Position numbers and translations under genes: made by a program
Source: Vibrio caribbeanicus ATCC BAA-2122
Lineage (GTDB): Bacteria > Pseudomonadota > Gammaproteobacteria > Enterobacterales > Vibrionaceae
Length of the DNA: 64,000 nt
Assembly (NCBI RefSeq): GCF_000165125.1
Contig: NZ_AEIU01000111.1
Coordinates: forward strand, 1 to 64,000
Direction of reading: 5' to 3'
The notes under the pieces: model-generated
Seen by the model: only the letters and a program-made list of their open reading frames with translations
What the model was told of the DNA's origin: nothing
Databases searched by the model: none
Shown here: positions 39,851-49,487 of the stretch, one piece after another
Layout of the letters: every line of letters begins with the position of its first letter
Position numbering within the stretch: position 1 is the stretch's first letter

Positions 39851-39896
39851 CAGGCTATCTCCGAATAAATTTCTATTTTCGTTTTGCTATAACCCC

Positions 39897-39924
39897 TATA
39901 TGGGGGTGGAGAATAGGGTTTCAA
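39897..39924 (-). promoter_or_regulatory. Sigma-32 promoter of dnaK, proximal
   Basis: On the minus strand TTGAAA (39919-39924), about 13 nt, then CCCCATATA: close to the heat-shock consensus CTTGAA / CCCCATNTA. About 50 bp from the dnaK start. Confidence 0.75.
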
Positions 39925-39971
39925 CCCTAGCTCACAAACAAAAATAATGATGTTTGTTTGTCTATGCACCA

Positions 39972-39999
39972 TAGATAAGGGCTGGAAATAGGTTTTCAA
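39972..39999 (-). promoter_or_regulatory. Second sigma-32-like promoter of dnaK
   Basis: Minus strand TTGAAAA, about 12 nt, then CCCTTATCTA; weaker -10 match. Tandem heat-shock promoters before dnaK also occur in E. coli. Confidence 0.45.
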
Positions 40000-40131
40000 G
40001 GGCTAACATAAAAAAAATGATAATTTTTTCAGTATTTTTATCGGTAGGAATTTATGGCGGTCGTTGCAAGGGAAATTAAGAAAGTCTCCTAATATCAGAT
40101 TACTACAATAAAATATTTCTCTCGTTAAAAT

Positions 40132-40158
40132 AAAAAACGAGGCAAATCGCCTCGTTTT
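40132..40158 (-). terminator. Terminator of the dicarboxylate symporter gene
   Basis: A 10-bp stem AAAACGAGGC / GCCTCGTTTT, 5-nt loop, with T run on the minus strand. Confidence 0.88.
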
Positions 40159-40175
40159 ATTGAATTAATGATGCA

Positions 40176-41450
40176 TTAAGCTTTCGCTGTCTCAGCATTC
40201 GGCGAATCCGCTTCTTTGCCGATTTCACCTTCACTTTTTGCAACGATAGTATTCACAGCCGTATCGCCAACAACGTTAGAAGACGTACAGAACATATCAT
40301 TGATACGGTCTACAGCAGCGATAATCGCCAAGCCTTCTGGTGGCAAGCCCAATTGGTGAAGAAGAACACCAACCATAACCACACCGCCACCTGGAACACC
40401 ACCAGCACCGATAGAAAGAAGCAAGATAGTCAAACCAAGCGTAAAGATATCTGCTGTATTAATTGGCTGGCCGAAAGCATTAGCAACGAAAATAGTGGCA
40501 AGCGCGATGTATATCGATACTCCAGACATGTTCATCGTCGCACCTAATGGAACACCGAAACCGGCAACTGACTTAGAAACGTGAAGTTTCTCTGTCAGAG
40601 TACGCATCGTCACTGGAATTGTCGCATTAGAGCTTGCTGTCGACAGTGAGAAGAGAATTTGCTCACGGATTGCTCTCAAGAACACTTTTGGTGATGTGCC
40701 CGTTGCAATACCGACTGCCGTTGGATAGAAAACAAATATCCAGAAGACCAACATTGAGACAACCAAAGCAACATAACCAGCAACCGACATAAGCGTGTTG
40801 GCATCAAGAGTTGCACCCAATTGAATCATAAGAGCAAATACACCATAAGGTGCCAAACTCATAACCAAGCCAACAAGCTTCATCATGATTTCATTGGCCA
40901 TCTTGAAGGTGCGAATCGCTGGACCACCGCGCGAATCCAATGCTTGGATTGCTAACCCCGTCAGAATTGCCATGAAGATGATCTGTAGCATATCACCACT
41001 TGCAAAAGCTTGTACTGGGTTACTTGGAACGATATTCACTACCAAAGAGAATATGTCAGGCGTTTCAGTTGTCGTCAGTTTAATGGTTTCAGATACCGTG
41101 CCTGCTAGATGCGCATCTGAGCCAGGTTGGAAAATAACACCAACGGTCAGAGCGGCAGAAATAGCAATAATGGTATTAAAGATGTAAAGAGCAAAAGTTT
41201 TACCACCAAGGCGTCCAAAGGAACCTATGTCCTTTAAGTCGACGATACCACAGACGATAGACACGTATACCAAAGGTACAACGAGAAGTTTGATTAAAGA
41301 TACAAACATGCCTCCGGCACCCTCGGCGGCACCGAGAAGGTAAGTATCAAATAGGGCTATGTCACTAAATAAGTACTGGATCGCGGTCCCAATCAGTAGA
41401 CCAGCAAACAAGCCTACAAATATCTTGCTTGAAAGCGATTTATCCATCAT
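40176..41450 (-). CDS. Dicarboxylate/amino acid:cation symporter (DAACS family)
   Basis: Inner-membrane sodium- or proton-coupled transporter of C4-dicarboxylates or acidic amino acids; 424 residues with about eight helices and two re-entrant loops. Family motifs: serine-rich ...SLSTASSNATIPVT (HP1), FGVPLGATMNMSG (TM7) and SIGAGGVPGGGVVMVGVLL (HP2), then DRINDMFCTSSNVVGD. Substrate cannot be fixed from sequence. The gene is transcribed alone between grpE and dnaK. Confidence 0.9.
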   Translation of the reverse strand: MMDKSLSSKIFVGLFAGLLIGTAIQYLFSDIALFDTYLLGAAEGAGGMFVSLIKLLVVPLVYVSIVCGIVDLKDIGSFGRLGGKTFALYIFNTIIAISAALTVGVIFQPGSDAHLAGTVSETIKLTTTETPDIFSLVVNIVPSNPVQAFASGDMLQIIFMAILTGLAIQALDSRGGPAIRTFKMANEIMMKLVGLVMSLAPYGVFALMIQLGATLDANTLMSVAGYVALVVSMLVFWIFVFYPTAVGIATGTSPKVFLRAIREQILFSLSTASSNATIPVTMRTLTEKLHVSKSVAGFGVPLGATMNMSGVSIYIALATIFVANAFGQPINTADIFTLGLTILLLSIGAGGVPGGGVVMVGVLLHQLGLPPEGLAIIAAVDRINDMFCTSSNVVGDTAVNTIVAKSEGEIGKEADSPNAETAKA

Positions 41451-41657
41451 TCATCTCCAGAATGTTGTGTTTTTAATTTATGTTTATATAGTCAATTGCG
41501 CTCATTTTTTCGGCGCAGGTCGCACATAATACACACAAAGGTTGCGAAATAAAGAGTTTGTTTACGATATTGTTAATAGGGTATCAATAGAGATATCTTT
41601 TAGCTCATAAAACAAACAAAAAATAATTCACTGAAGCAATAATGGATTTCTGTTGAT

Positions 41658-41685
41658 AAAAAAAGAGAGGCCGAAGCCTCTCTTT
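41658..41685 (-). terminator. Rho-independent terminator of grpE
   Basis: A 10-bp stem AAAGAGAGGC / GCCTCTCTTT with a CGAA loop; a T run follows on the minus strand. Confidence 0.88.
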
Positions 41686-41703
41686 GCTAACTTAATCGGT
41701 GGG

Positions 41704-42300
41704 TTATTTTGCAACCATAACCATTGCAGGGCGGATAACACGGCCATTGAGCTCGTATCCTTTTTGCATCACAAACATTACCGTGTTGGGTTCGTGATCA
41801 GGACTTTCCTGAATCGACATTGCTTGGTGCATCTCAGGGTTAAATGTTTCACCCTCAGGGTTGATTTCTTTAAGGCCAAACTTAGATACGGTATCGACAA
41901 AAGTTTTATGCGTTAATTCCACACCTTCCAACAAAGGTTTAGTGGCTTCATTATCAGTATCTGCAGCTTGAATCGCGCGTTCTAGGTTATCAATAACAGG
42001 TAGCAGCTCTTCTGCAAACTTATTCAACGCGTATTTACGCGCCTTATCGATCTCGCCTTCTGTACGACGACGCATATTTTCAACTTCTGCCTTAGCACGC
42101 AGTACTGAGTCCTGTTGCTCTTGTACCTTTGCTTCACTAGTCAATAACGCCGCTTCTAACTGGGCAACTTTACCCTCTTGCTCATCGAGTTCGGTTTCTT
42201 CGTTCCATTCGATATCAGCATCAGTACCTACAACTTCTGCCTCTTGTTCAGCCTGCTGCTGTAGTTCTTCTTCTTTGATTTTGTTTTCTTCAGTGCTCAT
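41704..42300 (-). CDS. grpE: Nucleotide exchange factor GrpE
   Basis: Releases ADP from DnaK. 198 residues: acidic coiled-coil N-terminus (residues ~1-90, [14 protein letters not shown]), [17 protein letters not shown], then the beta-domain with NPEMHQAMS and the C-terminal [19 protein letters not shown] sigma-32-type promoter (42394-42421) lies about 95 bp upstream, divergent from nadK. Confidence 0.97.
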   Translation of the reverse strand: MSTEENKIKEEELQQQAEQEAEVVGTDADIEWNEETELDEQEGKVAQLEAALLTSEAKVQEQQDSVLRAKAEVENMRRRTEGEIDKARKYALNKFAEELLPVIDNLERAIQAADTDNEATKPLLEGVELTHKTFVDTVSKFGLKEINPEGETFNPEMHQAMSIQESPDHEPNTVMFVMQKGYELNGRVIRPAMVMVAK

Positions 42301-42393
42301 GATATCTCCAGAGTCTCTCCATCCTTCCTCAATACCTCACGTTTATGGCATTAGGATACACAAAAATTCGCAAAATTAGTTAACTTGCCATTA

Positions 42394-42421
42394 TTATGGG
42401 GATGAAGATTGTCGATTCAAG
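42394..42421 (-). promoter_or_regulatory. Sigma-32 promoter of grpE
   Basis: Minus strand CTTGAA (42416-42421), 14 nt, CCCCATAA (42394-42401): nearly ideal heat-shock consensus. It overlaps the region directly upstream of nadK. Confidence 0.75.
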
Positions 42422-42442
42422 CCTAACGGGTATGGAAAAACT

Positions 42443-43327
42443 ATGAAAAAACCTTTTGAAGTGATCGCCATCGTTGGAAAACCACGAGATCAGAAAGCCA
42501 TAACAACCCATAAAGAGCTATATCATTGGCTAAAAAGTGAAGGTTATGATGTTTATCTTGACGACCGTTTGGCAGACATTTGCGACGATATTCCGCAAGA
42601 CGCCTTTGCTAGCCTCATTGAGCTTGGCAAAATTGCCGATCTAGCCATTGTGGTTGGAGGAGATGGGAATATGCTCGGTGCTGCTCGGGTATTATCACGT
42701 TTTAAAATATCCGTTATCGGGGTGAATCGAGGAAATTTAGGCTTTTTAACCGACTTGGATCCGGAAAACTTTAAACAACCGCTAATGTCTGTGCTTAAAG
42801 GTGAATACATCGAAGAAGAACGTTTTCTACTTGAAGCCGAAGTTCATCGACATGGACAAGTTAAAAGCCAAAATGCCGCCCTAAACGAGACGGTGCTCCA
42901 CCCTGGACAAGTTGCTCATATGATCGAATTTGAGGTCTATATTGATGAGAGCTTTGCCTTTTCGTTACGAGCTGATGGTTTAATTGTTTCGACACCAACA
43001 GGCTCCACGGCTTATTCACTCTCGGGAGGCGGTCCAATCTTATCACCAAGCCTGAATGCGATTTCGTTAGTCCCCATGTTTCCACATACATTGTCGAGCC
43101 GACCTCTGGTTGTCGACAGCAAAAGACGCATTAAGCTAGTCGTTTCTCCAGACAATCGTGGAACTCAAGAGGTCAGCTGCGATGGTCAAGTCTCTTTACC
43201 TGTCTCTCCGGGAGATGAGGTTCATATTTATCAAAGCCCAAATACGCTCCACCTTATCCACCCTAAAGATTACAACTACTACCACGTTCTGCGTAATAAA
43301 CTTGGCTGGTCTAGTCGTCTGTTTTAA
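42443..43327 (+). CDS. nadK: NAD kinase
   Basis: Phosphorylates NAD to NADP. 294 residues; catalytic GGDGN motif in [15 protein letters not shown] near residue 73, [13 protein letters not shown] in ALNETVLHP and the substrate segment [16 protein letters not shown]-like stretch near 187. Usual length. Divergent from grpE; convergent with the first sodC copy. Confidence 0.97.
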   Translation: MKKPFEVIAIVGKPRDQKAITTHKELYHWLKSEGYDVYLDDRLADICDDIPQDAFASLIELGKIADLAIVVGGDGNMLGAARVLSRFKISVIGVNRGNLGFLTDLDPENFKQPLMSVLKGEYIEEERFLLEAEVHRHGQVKSQNAALNETVLHPGQVAHMIEFEVYIDESFAFSLRADGLIVSTPTGSTAYSLSGGGPILSPSLNAISLVPMFPHTLSSRPLVVDSKRRIKLVVSPDNRGTQEVSCDGQVSLPVSPGDEVHIYQSPNTLHLIHPKDYNYYHVLRNKLGWSSRLF

Positions 43328-43358
43328 AAAAAGGCCTGATGGTTACCCATCAGACCTT
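43326..43358 (-). terminator. Terminator of sodC copy 1
   Basis: A 12-bp stem AAGGCCTGATGG / CCATCAGACCTT (one G-T pair), TTAC loop, with seven T following on the minus strand. The same hairpin recurs at 44353. Confidence 0.88.
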
Positions 43359-43387
43359 ACTATCCAAAACTCAAAAGTTTGAGATGA

Positions 43388-43921
43388 TTATTTTATCACG
43401 CCACAAACAATTCTTGCGCCGCCACCACCGAGTCTCGCCGGGTGATCAGAGTGGTTATCACCACCAGCGTGAATCATCAGCGCTCGGTTGGTCACATCTG
43501 AACTTTTTGTCCTTGGCTTAGAAAGCTCAACCCTTGGTGCTAAGACTGGCTGAGTCGCAGTACCACTGGCATCAACATACAATGCAGGCAAGTCTCCTAG
43601 GTGATTGTCGTCAGACCATGGCGTTCCATGTTGATCTGTGCCTTTTGGATCATAGTGACCGCCGGCCGCACCACCAAGGATGGTCTTAGCATTTTTTACA
43701 ACACTGTCACAAGATGCATTCTCGTGAAGATGAAAGCCATGAACCCCTGCGGGTAGACCTTTTAAATCAGGTGTGAAGACTGCTCCGTACTCACTTTTCG
43801 TAATGGTAACAGTACCAACAACTTGGTTAGATCCCAAATCCACCATTTCAACGGTTACTGGTTTTGCAAACGCTCCAACAGAAAAAAGAATCGCTAGTGT
43901 GAGAATCTGTTTTTTTATCAT
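43388..43921 (-). CDS. sodC: Periplasmic Cu,Zn superoxide dismutase, copy 1
   Basis: 177 residues with signal peptide ([14 protein letters not shown] then KPVTV). Metal-ligand motifs [28 protein letters not shown] and [11 protein letters not shown]; the Cys pair (ENASC / RIVCGV) gives the conserved disulfide. It differs from copy 2 mainly by a 7-residue insertion ([10 protein letters not shown] versus SDV) after RVELS/RVKLS. Divergent from nothing close; own promoter within the 493-bp spacer. Confidence 0.95.
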   Translation of the reverse strand: MIKKQILTLAILFSVGAFAKPVTVEMVDLGSNQVVGTVTITKSEYGAVFTPDLKGLPAGVHGFHLHENASCDSVVKNAKTILGGAAGGHYDPKGTDQHGTPWSDDNHLGDLPALYVDASGTATQPVLAPRVELSKPRTKSSDVTNRALMIHAGGDNHSDHPARLGGGGARIVCGVIK

Positions 43922-44414
43922 AGGATGATATTCACCTTTCGTTATCTATAGGTAACTGTGTCCCTACCTCTTTGCCAATTATTGACGTTATCATCCTGTA
44001 TTGGCTGGCACTGTAACTCAAATCTATGAAAAACCCCTAACACTATTTTTCATTTTTGTTTGTTATCTTTTTTTCAAGAAGAACACTGTTTTTTATAACT
44101 CGTTGTTGTCACGTCTGAAAAACTGCTTTTCGCTACAAATAACGTCACCATGTAAAGAAAACCAAGTGCTTATTTTTTAGCCAACCCATCGACATTTTAA
44201 ACCGATAACGTCGCGTTTTGGGTGGTAAGTCCTGCTGTTCGTTACCCGAATCACCCTGAGGTGTAAGATTCAAAGAAAATGGCTTGCCTGTATGCAAAAC
44301 AACATAATTTTGGTCTGGAAGTCTAAATCAAACACCAAATCACCGTGTGTTTAAAAAAAGGCCTGATGGTTACCCATCAGACCTTACTATCCAAAACTCA
44401 AAAGTTTGAGATGA
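43922..44414. other. Spacer between the two sodC copies
   Basis: 493 bp with no ORF. It contains the upstream region of copy 1 and the shared 3' flank of copy 2 (from about 44350). The middle part (about 44030-44340) shows no feature I can name. Confidence 0.5.
44353..44385 (-). terminator. Terminator of sodC copy 2
   Basis: Same hairpin sequence as at 43326; stem AAGGCCTGATGG / CCATCAGACCTT. Confidence 0.88.
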
Positions 44415-44927
44415 TTATTTGATCACGCCACAAACAATTCTTGCGCCGCCACCACCGAGTTTCGCTGGGTGATCAGAGTGGTTATCACCACCAGCGTGAA
44501 TCATTAGTGCTCGGTTCGCTACGTCAGAAAGTTTAACTCTAGGCGCTAAAACTGGCTGCTGCGCAACACCACTGGCATCAACATACAACGCAGGTAAATC
44601 ACCTAGGTGGTTATCATCAGACCATGGCGTTCCGTGTTGACCTGTACCTTGTGGGTCGTAGTGGCCACCAGCTGCACCGCCGAGAACGGTCTTACCGTTT
44701 TTTACCGCGCTGTCACAAGATGCATTTTCATGAATGTGAAAGCCATGAACCCCTGCAGGTAAACCTTTTAGATTCGGCGTGAAGACCGTGCCATATTCGC
44801 TTTGCGTAATGGTAACATCACCAACCACTTGGTTTGAGCCCAAATCAACCATTTCAACGGTCACTGGTTTTGCAAATGCGCCGACAGAAAAAAGAGCGGC
44901 CAGTGTGAGAATCTGTGTTTTTATCAT
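44415..44927 (-). CDS. sodC: Periplasmic Cu,Zn superoxide dismutase, copy 2
   Basis: 170 residues, signal peptide [19 protein letters not shown]. The same His ligands as copy 1 ([24 protein letters not shown]) and no insertion, so it is closer to the usual length. It is highly similar to copy 1, including about 65 bp of 3' flank, which marks a tandem duplication. Both copies are expected in the periplasm, dismutating superoxide. Confidence 0.95.
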   Translation of the reverse strand: MIKTQILTLAALFSVGAFAKPVTVEMVDLGSNQVVGDVTITQSEYGTVFTPNLKGLPAGVHGFHIHENASCDSAVKNGKTVLGGAAGGHYDPQGTGQHGTPWSDDNHLGDLPALYVDASGVAQQPVLAPRVKLSDVANRALMIHAGGDNHSDHPAKLGGGGARIVCGVIK

Positions 44928-45156
44928 AGGATGGTATCCACTTATAGTTAACGATATGTAACTGTGTCCCTACCCCACTGCCAATTATTGACAATGCTAT
45001 TCCTTAGTCTAGAAGACTATACCCTAAATCCAACCACAACCCTTATCATAATTTTCAATTAATCAGAAAGATGTTCCCTATCAAAGAGAATACTGTTAAT
45101 AAAAGTCGTTCACTGAGTTAACAAAAAAAATCATTTTTTTGTTAAGCACCACTTTA

Positions 45157-45194
45157 CTGTATAAAGAAACAGTATATACTGTCTTCATATACAG
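45157..45194 (+). promoter_or_regulatory. Two LexA (SOS) boxes before recN
   Basis: CTGT-N8-ACAG occurs twice: 45157-45172 and 45179-45194, 22 bp apart. The second overlaps a TATACT-like -10. Multiple LexA boxes before recN are known in E. coli. Confidence 0.9.
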
Positions 45195-45220
45195 TATTGT
45201 TAATTTAAACAGGTGTTAAA

Positions 45221-46885
45221 ATGCTGGCTCATCTAAGCGTTAATAATTTTGCGATTGTAAAGTCCTTGCAACTCGACCTTTCCAAAGGAATGACCACCAT
45301 TACCGGAGAAACTGGTGCTGGTAAGTCTATTGCTATCGATGCGCTCGGGTTGTGTTTAGGTGGCCGAGCTGAAGCAAGTATGGTTCGGCAAGGCGAAGAG
45401 AAAACCGAAGTCAGTGCCGCTTTTTCTCTGGATAACAATATCAATGCAACACGCTGGCTTGAAGACAATGACTTGCTTGAAGGTACTGACTGTATTTTGC
45501 GCCGAATTATCAGTAAAGAGGGCCGCTCCCGTGCCTTTATCAATGGTAGTCCTGTTCCTCTTTCACAACTGAAAGCACTTGGTCAACTATTGATCAACAT
45601 TCATGGCCAACACGCTCACCACCAGTTAATGAGGAGCGATCACCAAATGGCCATGCTCGATCAATACGCAGGCCACCATAATCTGCTTAAGCGCACCAGA
45701 AACACTTACCAAAACTGGCGCCAGGCGGACAACCATTTAAAGCAACTTCAAGAAAACAGCGCTGCCAATCTTGCGCAAAAGCAACTTCTTGAATACCAGA
45801 TAAAAGAGCTGAATGAACTCTCTCTTGGTGAGGAAGAATATGAGCAACTCGAACAAGAACACAAACGATTGTCCAACAGCGGAGAACTTGCCTCCTCTTG
45901 CCAACAAGCCATCGAACTTATTTACGAAGGTGAAGAAGTTAATGCGCTTGGTATTCTCCAATCGGCCAGTCAGTCCCTAACACAACTGGCTGAAATGGAC
46001 AGTAAACTTGTCGAGCTACCGAATATGCTTGCTGAGGCAATGATCCAATTAGAAGAAGCCAACAGTGAATTGCGCGGCTATCTCGATAATATTGATGTCG
46101 ACCCTGAGCGTATGATGTTTGTTGAAGAACGTTTTTCGAAAGTGATGTCCATGGCTCGCAAACATCATGTACTGCCCTGTGAGCTCTACCAGCATCATCA
46201 AGAGTTACTCGAGCAAATTACTGCCTTAGATTGTTCGGATGAAAAGCTCGAAGAACTTAAGCAACAGGTTGAGGAGCACTATCAAGGTTTCCTGACCTCT
46301 GCTGAAAAACTGCATAAATCACGCTGTCGCTATGCCAAAGAACTCAACAAGCTAATCACTGAGAGTATGCATGAGTTAAGCATGGAAAAAGCTCAGTTCT
46401 GCATCGAGGTCGATAAAGCCTCTTCTCACCCTTCTCCGCTGGGTATTGATACGGTTTGTTTTGTCGTCTCAACCAACCCAGGTCAACCAATGCAGCCCAT
46501 TGCTAAGGTCGCCTCTGGAGGAGAGCTCTCTCGTATCTCACTCGCGATTCAAGTGATTACCGCGCAAAAAGTCGATACCCCAAGCCTGATCTTCGATGAA
46601 GTGGATGTTGGGATCAGTGGCCCAACTGCCGCCGTTGTAGGTAAGATGCTGCGCAAACTTGGCGAGTCCACTCAAGTAATGTGCGTTACTCATTTACCTC
46701 AAGTCGCAGGCTGTGGTCACCAGCAACTCTTTGTGGCGAAACAGACCAAAGGTGGGAAAACAGAAACCCAAATGCACCGCTTAGATAATGAACAGCGAGT
46801 TGGAGAGCTGGCAAGGCTTCTTGGTGGCAGTGAAATCACGGCATCCACTTTGGCGAACGCTAAAGAGTTGTTGGTTGCAGCCTAA
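45221..46885 (+). CDS. recN: DNA repair protein RecN
   Basis: SMC-like ATPase for double-strand break repair. 554 residues: Walker [16 protein letters not shown] near residue 30, a central coiled coil (residues ~150-370) and the C-terminal ABC signature [12 protein letters not shown] with Walker [16 protein letters not shown] control is visible upstream. Monocistronic; bamE follows after 169 bp. Confidence 0.97.
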   Translation: MLAHLSVNNFAIVKSLQLDLSKGMTTITGETGAGKSIAIDALGLCLGGRAEASMVRQGEEKTEVSAAFSLDNNINATRWLEDNDLLEGTDCILRRIISKEGRSRAFINGSPVPLSQLKALGQLLINIHGQHAHHQLMRSDHQMAMLDQYAGHHNLLKRTRNTYQNWRQADNHLKQLQENSAANLAQKQLLEYQIKELNELSLGEEEYEQLEQEHKRLSNSGELASSCQQAIELIYEGEEVNALGILQSASQSLTQLAEMDSKLVELPNMLAEAMIQLEEANSELRGYLDNIDVDPERMMFVEERFSKVMSMARKHHVLPCELYQHHQELLEQITALDCSDEKLEELKQQVEEHYQGFLTSAEKLHKSRCRYAKELNKLITESMHELSMEKAQFCIEVDKASSHPSPLGIDTVCFVVSTNPGQPMQPIAKVASGGELSRISLAIQVITAQKVDTPSLIFDEVDVGISGPTAAVVGKMLRKLGESTQVMCVTHLPQVAGCGHQQLFVAKQTKGGKTETQMHRLDNEQRVGELARLLGGSEITASTLANAKELLVAA

Positions 46886-47054
46886 ACGAAAGACCATCAA
46901 TGAGCACTTTTTGCTGCTCTTTTGCCACAAGTTTGCAACTAAACTCAAAATTCATGGTCTGAATTAACTCAAAATGCTCTGAGTTTTTTACTTTAGTGCC
47001 AAGCTTGTTTATTATCGCGCGAGGTTTAACGTTATCTGTTACAAGAACTTTACT

Positions 47055-47414
47055 ATGCAATTAAAAAAGTGGCTTATCGCTGTACCACTCGCTCTTGGCA
47101 TGCTTACAGGCTGCTCAACATTAGAAAAATTGGTTTATCGTATTGATATCAATCAAGGTAACTACATTGAACAAGGTGAAGTCGATAAGTTAAAATTTGG
47201 TATGACGAAAGAGCAAGTCCGTTATGTTATGGGCTCGCCAATGCTGGTTGAAAATGGCTATCCTGATGTTTGGTATTACATCTACCATCACACGGATGGG
47301 CATGATGACCCAATACAGAAAAATCTTATCGCCAACTTTAACGACAAAGGACAATTGGTCGATATCACAGGGGATTTCCCACCGAGTAAAGACTTTTTCA
47401 AAAGCATCAACTAG
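47055..47414 (+). CDS. bamE: Outer membrane assembly lipoprotein BamE
   Basis: Lipoprotein subunit of the Bam complex. 119 residues with signal peptide and lipobox LTGC (Cys 20); family motifs [32 protein letters not shown] split over residues 32-63, then WYYIYHH. The length is typical. Its usual neighbours recN and ratB/ratA are present. Confidence 0.95.
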   Translation: MQLKKWLIAVPLALGMLTGCSTLEKLVYRIDINQGNYIEQGEVDKLKFGMTKEQVRYVMGSPMLVENGYPDVWYYIYHHTDGHDDPIQKNLIANFNDKGQLVDITGDFPPSKDFFKSIN

Positions 47415-47440
47415 TCCATAAAAATCGATAATTTATTAAA

Positions 47441-47471
47441 AAATTGGGTTGACCCTAAGCCAACCCAATTT
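47441..47471. terminator. Convergent terminator bamE / rnfH
   Basis: An 11-bp stem AAATTGGGTTG / CAACCCAATTT with a 9-nt loop between the two genes; T-rich on both sides. Confidence 0.8.
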
Positions 47472-47498
47472 GAAAATTCTTGATTCACCCATTCACTC

Positions 47499-47849
47499 TC
47501 ATGACTTACGCACAGGACTCATTTTTCCACCCGTAACCGGATCAGCGGAGCCTTCTGCTTTGGCTTGCTCTGCACGCTTGCGCCGGATGTCTTTTGGATC
47601 CGCTAGAAGTGGGCGATAGATTTCGATGCGGTCGCGGTTTTCAACGGTTGCGTCTAACTTTACGTTGCGGCTAAACACACCGACCTTGTTGCGACTTAAA
47701 TCAATCTCTGGATACAGGGTTAAGATACCGGATTGCTGAATGATCTCCTCCACCGTCATTTCACTGCTGACGACCAAGTTAAACACTCTTTGTTCTTGTG
47801 GAAGCGCATAAACCACTTCCACGTGAATCATTTCAGGCTCAGAACTCAT
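47499..47849 (-). CDS. rnfH: RnfH/RatB family ubiquitin-like protein
   Basis: 116 residues from the ATG at 47849 ([17 protein letters not shown]), overlapping ratA by 11 nt; a start at 47873 is possible. Beta-grasp fold signature [18 protein letters not shown]; basic C-terminus. Encoded with ratA in nearly all gammaproteobacteria; precise role unclear. Confidence 0.9.
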   Translation of the reverse strand: MSSEPEMIHVEVVYALPQEQRVFNLVVSSEMTVEEIIQQSGILTLYPEIDLSRNKVGVFSRNVKLDATVENRDRIEIYRPLLADPKDIRRKRAEQAKAEGSADPVTGGKMSPVRKS

Positions 47850-48282
47850 AAGCTGGATAGACTTGCTTTGCACGACTACTGAACGCGTTCACCATATTAC
47901 TGGTCAACTCGTTAAACACTTTACCAAAGGCAAGCTCAATCATCTTACTGGAGAATTCAAATTCCAGCTTAAGTTCAACTTTACATGCTTTGTCATCAAG
48001 GGGAGTAAAAGACCACGCGCCTTTAAGCGATTTGAAGGGACCGTCGACGAGATTCATGATGATGGACTCACCATCTTTTAACTCGTTGGACGTAGTAAAG
48101 GTTTTGCTGATACCAGCCTTGGCAACATCAACCGATGCAACCATTGCACCAGTGCTTGATTCAATCACGCGCGAACCGGAACAGCCCGGCAAGAACTCGG
48201 GGTAGCTAGCCACATCATTAACCAGATTGAACATCTGCTCTGCACTGAATGACACGAGAGCAGAACGACTCACTTGCTTCAT
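47839..48282 (-). CDS. ratA: RatA-like START-domain protein (ribosome association toxin / coenzyme Q-binding family)
   Basis: 147 residues; START/polyketide-cyclase fold with [22 protein letters not shown]. In E. coli RatA (PasT) inhibits 70S formation or aids respiration; homologues are COQ10-like. Translationally coupled to rnfH. It is divergent from smpB. Confidence 0.9.
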   Translation of the reverse strand: MKQVSRSALVSFSAEQMFNLVNDVASYPEFLPGCSGSRVIESSTGAMVASVDVAKAGISKTFTTSNELKDGESIIMNLVDGPFKSLKGAWSFTPLDDKACKVELKLEFEFSSKMIELAFGKVFNELTSNMVNAFSSRAKQVYPAYEF

Positions 48283-48402
48283 ACTGATACCTCTTTACCA
48301 ATACCCATGTTTAGCGGGTATGCCCCCTATTTTACTTTTATTTTTCATAAGTGCAAATAAAGAGAGTTGCTAACCGAGTTTGTCACCGTATAATACGCCA
48401 TT

Positions 48403-48888
48403 ATGGCTAAGAAAAAATCAAAACAAAAAGCGGGTAGCAATACCATCGCTCTCAACAAAAAGGCTCGCCACGAATATTTTATCGATGATGAAATTGAAGC
48501 TGGAATGGAGCTACAAGGCTGGGAAGTAAAGTCACTTCGTCAGGGGAAAGCGAATATCGCAGAAAGTTATGTCTTTATGCGTGACGGTGAAGCTTTTGTC
48601 AGTGGAATGACGATCACTCCTTTAAATCAAGCATCTACTCATGTTGTTGCTAACCCAACACGCGTGCGCAAACTGCTTTTGAGTCGCCGCGAGTTAGACA
48701 ACTTACTCGGACGCATTAATCGTGAAGGGATGACGCTCGCTGCTCTATCTCTGTATTGGTCACGTTCATGGGTCAAAATGAAAATCGGTGTTGCTAAGGG
48801 TAAGAAGCTGCACGACAAACGTACTGATCTTAAAGAAAAAGATTGGGCACGAGAAAAAGCGCGTGTGATGAAGAGCTCACTGCGTTAA
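48403..48888 (+). CDS. smpB: SsrA-binding protein SmpB
   Basis: tmRNA partner for rescue of stalled ribosomes. 161 residues; N-terminal [36 protein letters not shown], and a basic C-terminal tail ([14 protein letters not shown]). ssrA follows 67 bp later in the same direction, the standard order. Confidence 0.97.
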   Translation: MAKKKSKQKAGSNTIALNKKARHEYFIDDEIEAGMELQGWEVKSLRQGKANIAESYVFMRDGEAFVSGMTITPLNQASTHVVANPTRVRKLLLSRRELDNLLGRINREGMTLAALSLYWSRSWVKMKIGVAKGKKLHDKRTDLKEKDWAREKARVMKSSLR

Positions 48889-48955
48889 TAATAACCACTT
48901 AAACGCACAACGCTAGACAGGGTTCACTTTTCTGGTAATATGCGAAGAACACTTT

Positions 48956-49322
48956 GGGGCTGATTTAGGATTCGACAGGAATTTTGCAGTCTGAGGTGCA
49001 TGCCGTGGGGCGGTTGGCCACGTAAAAAGCCGCAAAAAAATAGTCGCAAACGACGAAACTTACGCACTAGCAGCTTAATAACCTGCTAAGAGCTCTCTCG
49101 CCCTAGCTTCCGCACGTAAGACGGGGAATAACGAGAGATCAAACCCAAACGCGCTAGCCCGGATTCTCCCGCCTGAGAGATGAACGGCGAAGTTTAATTC
49201 AGGATAGTCACTTACTGGCGTGTCGGTTCGCAGGTACTTGGTGAATTTAAAGATCGACTAAGCATGTAGTACCAATGATGAATGATTTTTGGACGCGGGT
49301 TCAACTCCCGCCAGCTCCACCA
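48956..49322 (+). ncRNA. ssrA: Transfer-messenger RNA (tmRNA)
   Basis: 367 nt from GGGGCTGATTTAGGATTCGAC to GCCAGCTCCACCA. The tag frame at 49046-49078 reads ANDETYALAA then TAA, typical for Vibrio. The tRNA-like 3' end has T-loop GGTTCAACTCC. The 3' end is the attachment site of the island that follows. Confidence 0.97.
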
Positions 49323-49324
49323 AA
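49300..49324 (+). other. attL: 3' end of ssrA used as integration site
   Basis: 25 bp (TTCAACTCCCGCC then AGCTCCACCAAA) reappear in degenerate form at 62721-62744 (two substitutions and one missing base). An integrase follows at once. The repeats bound a ~13.4-kb island. Confidence 0.75.
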
Positions 49325-49334
49325 TCAATGAATT

Positions 49335-49359
49335 AAGACGTCCTAGGGCGTCTTTTTTT
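49335..49359 (+). terminator. Terminator after ssrA
   Basis: AAGACG / CGTCTT extended by CCTAGG in the loop region, followed by seven T. It lies inside the island side of attL, so it was brought or rebuilt with the island. Confidence 0.85.
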
Positions 49360-49487
49360 ATGCCATCAACAACGAAAAATCAATAACTTAGTGTGTTTTA
49401 ACGTCTAATAGCATTCTAGTGCATCTTTGCATTAAAGGTACACTAATGGGTACACTGCTCTAAAGAGCTCAATATGGTGTACCTATT

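Noticed and set aside
48299-48320. ATACCC/GGGTAT palindrome between ratA and smpB as a MITE remnant
   Set aside because: Only six paired bases and no further match to the MITE ends; more likely chance.
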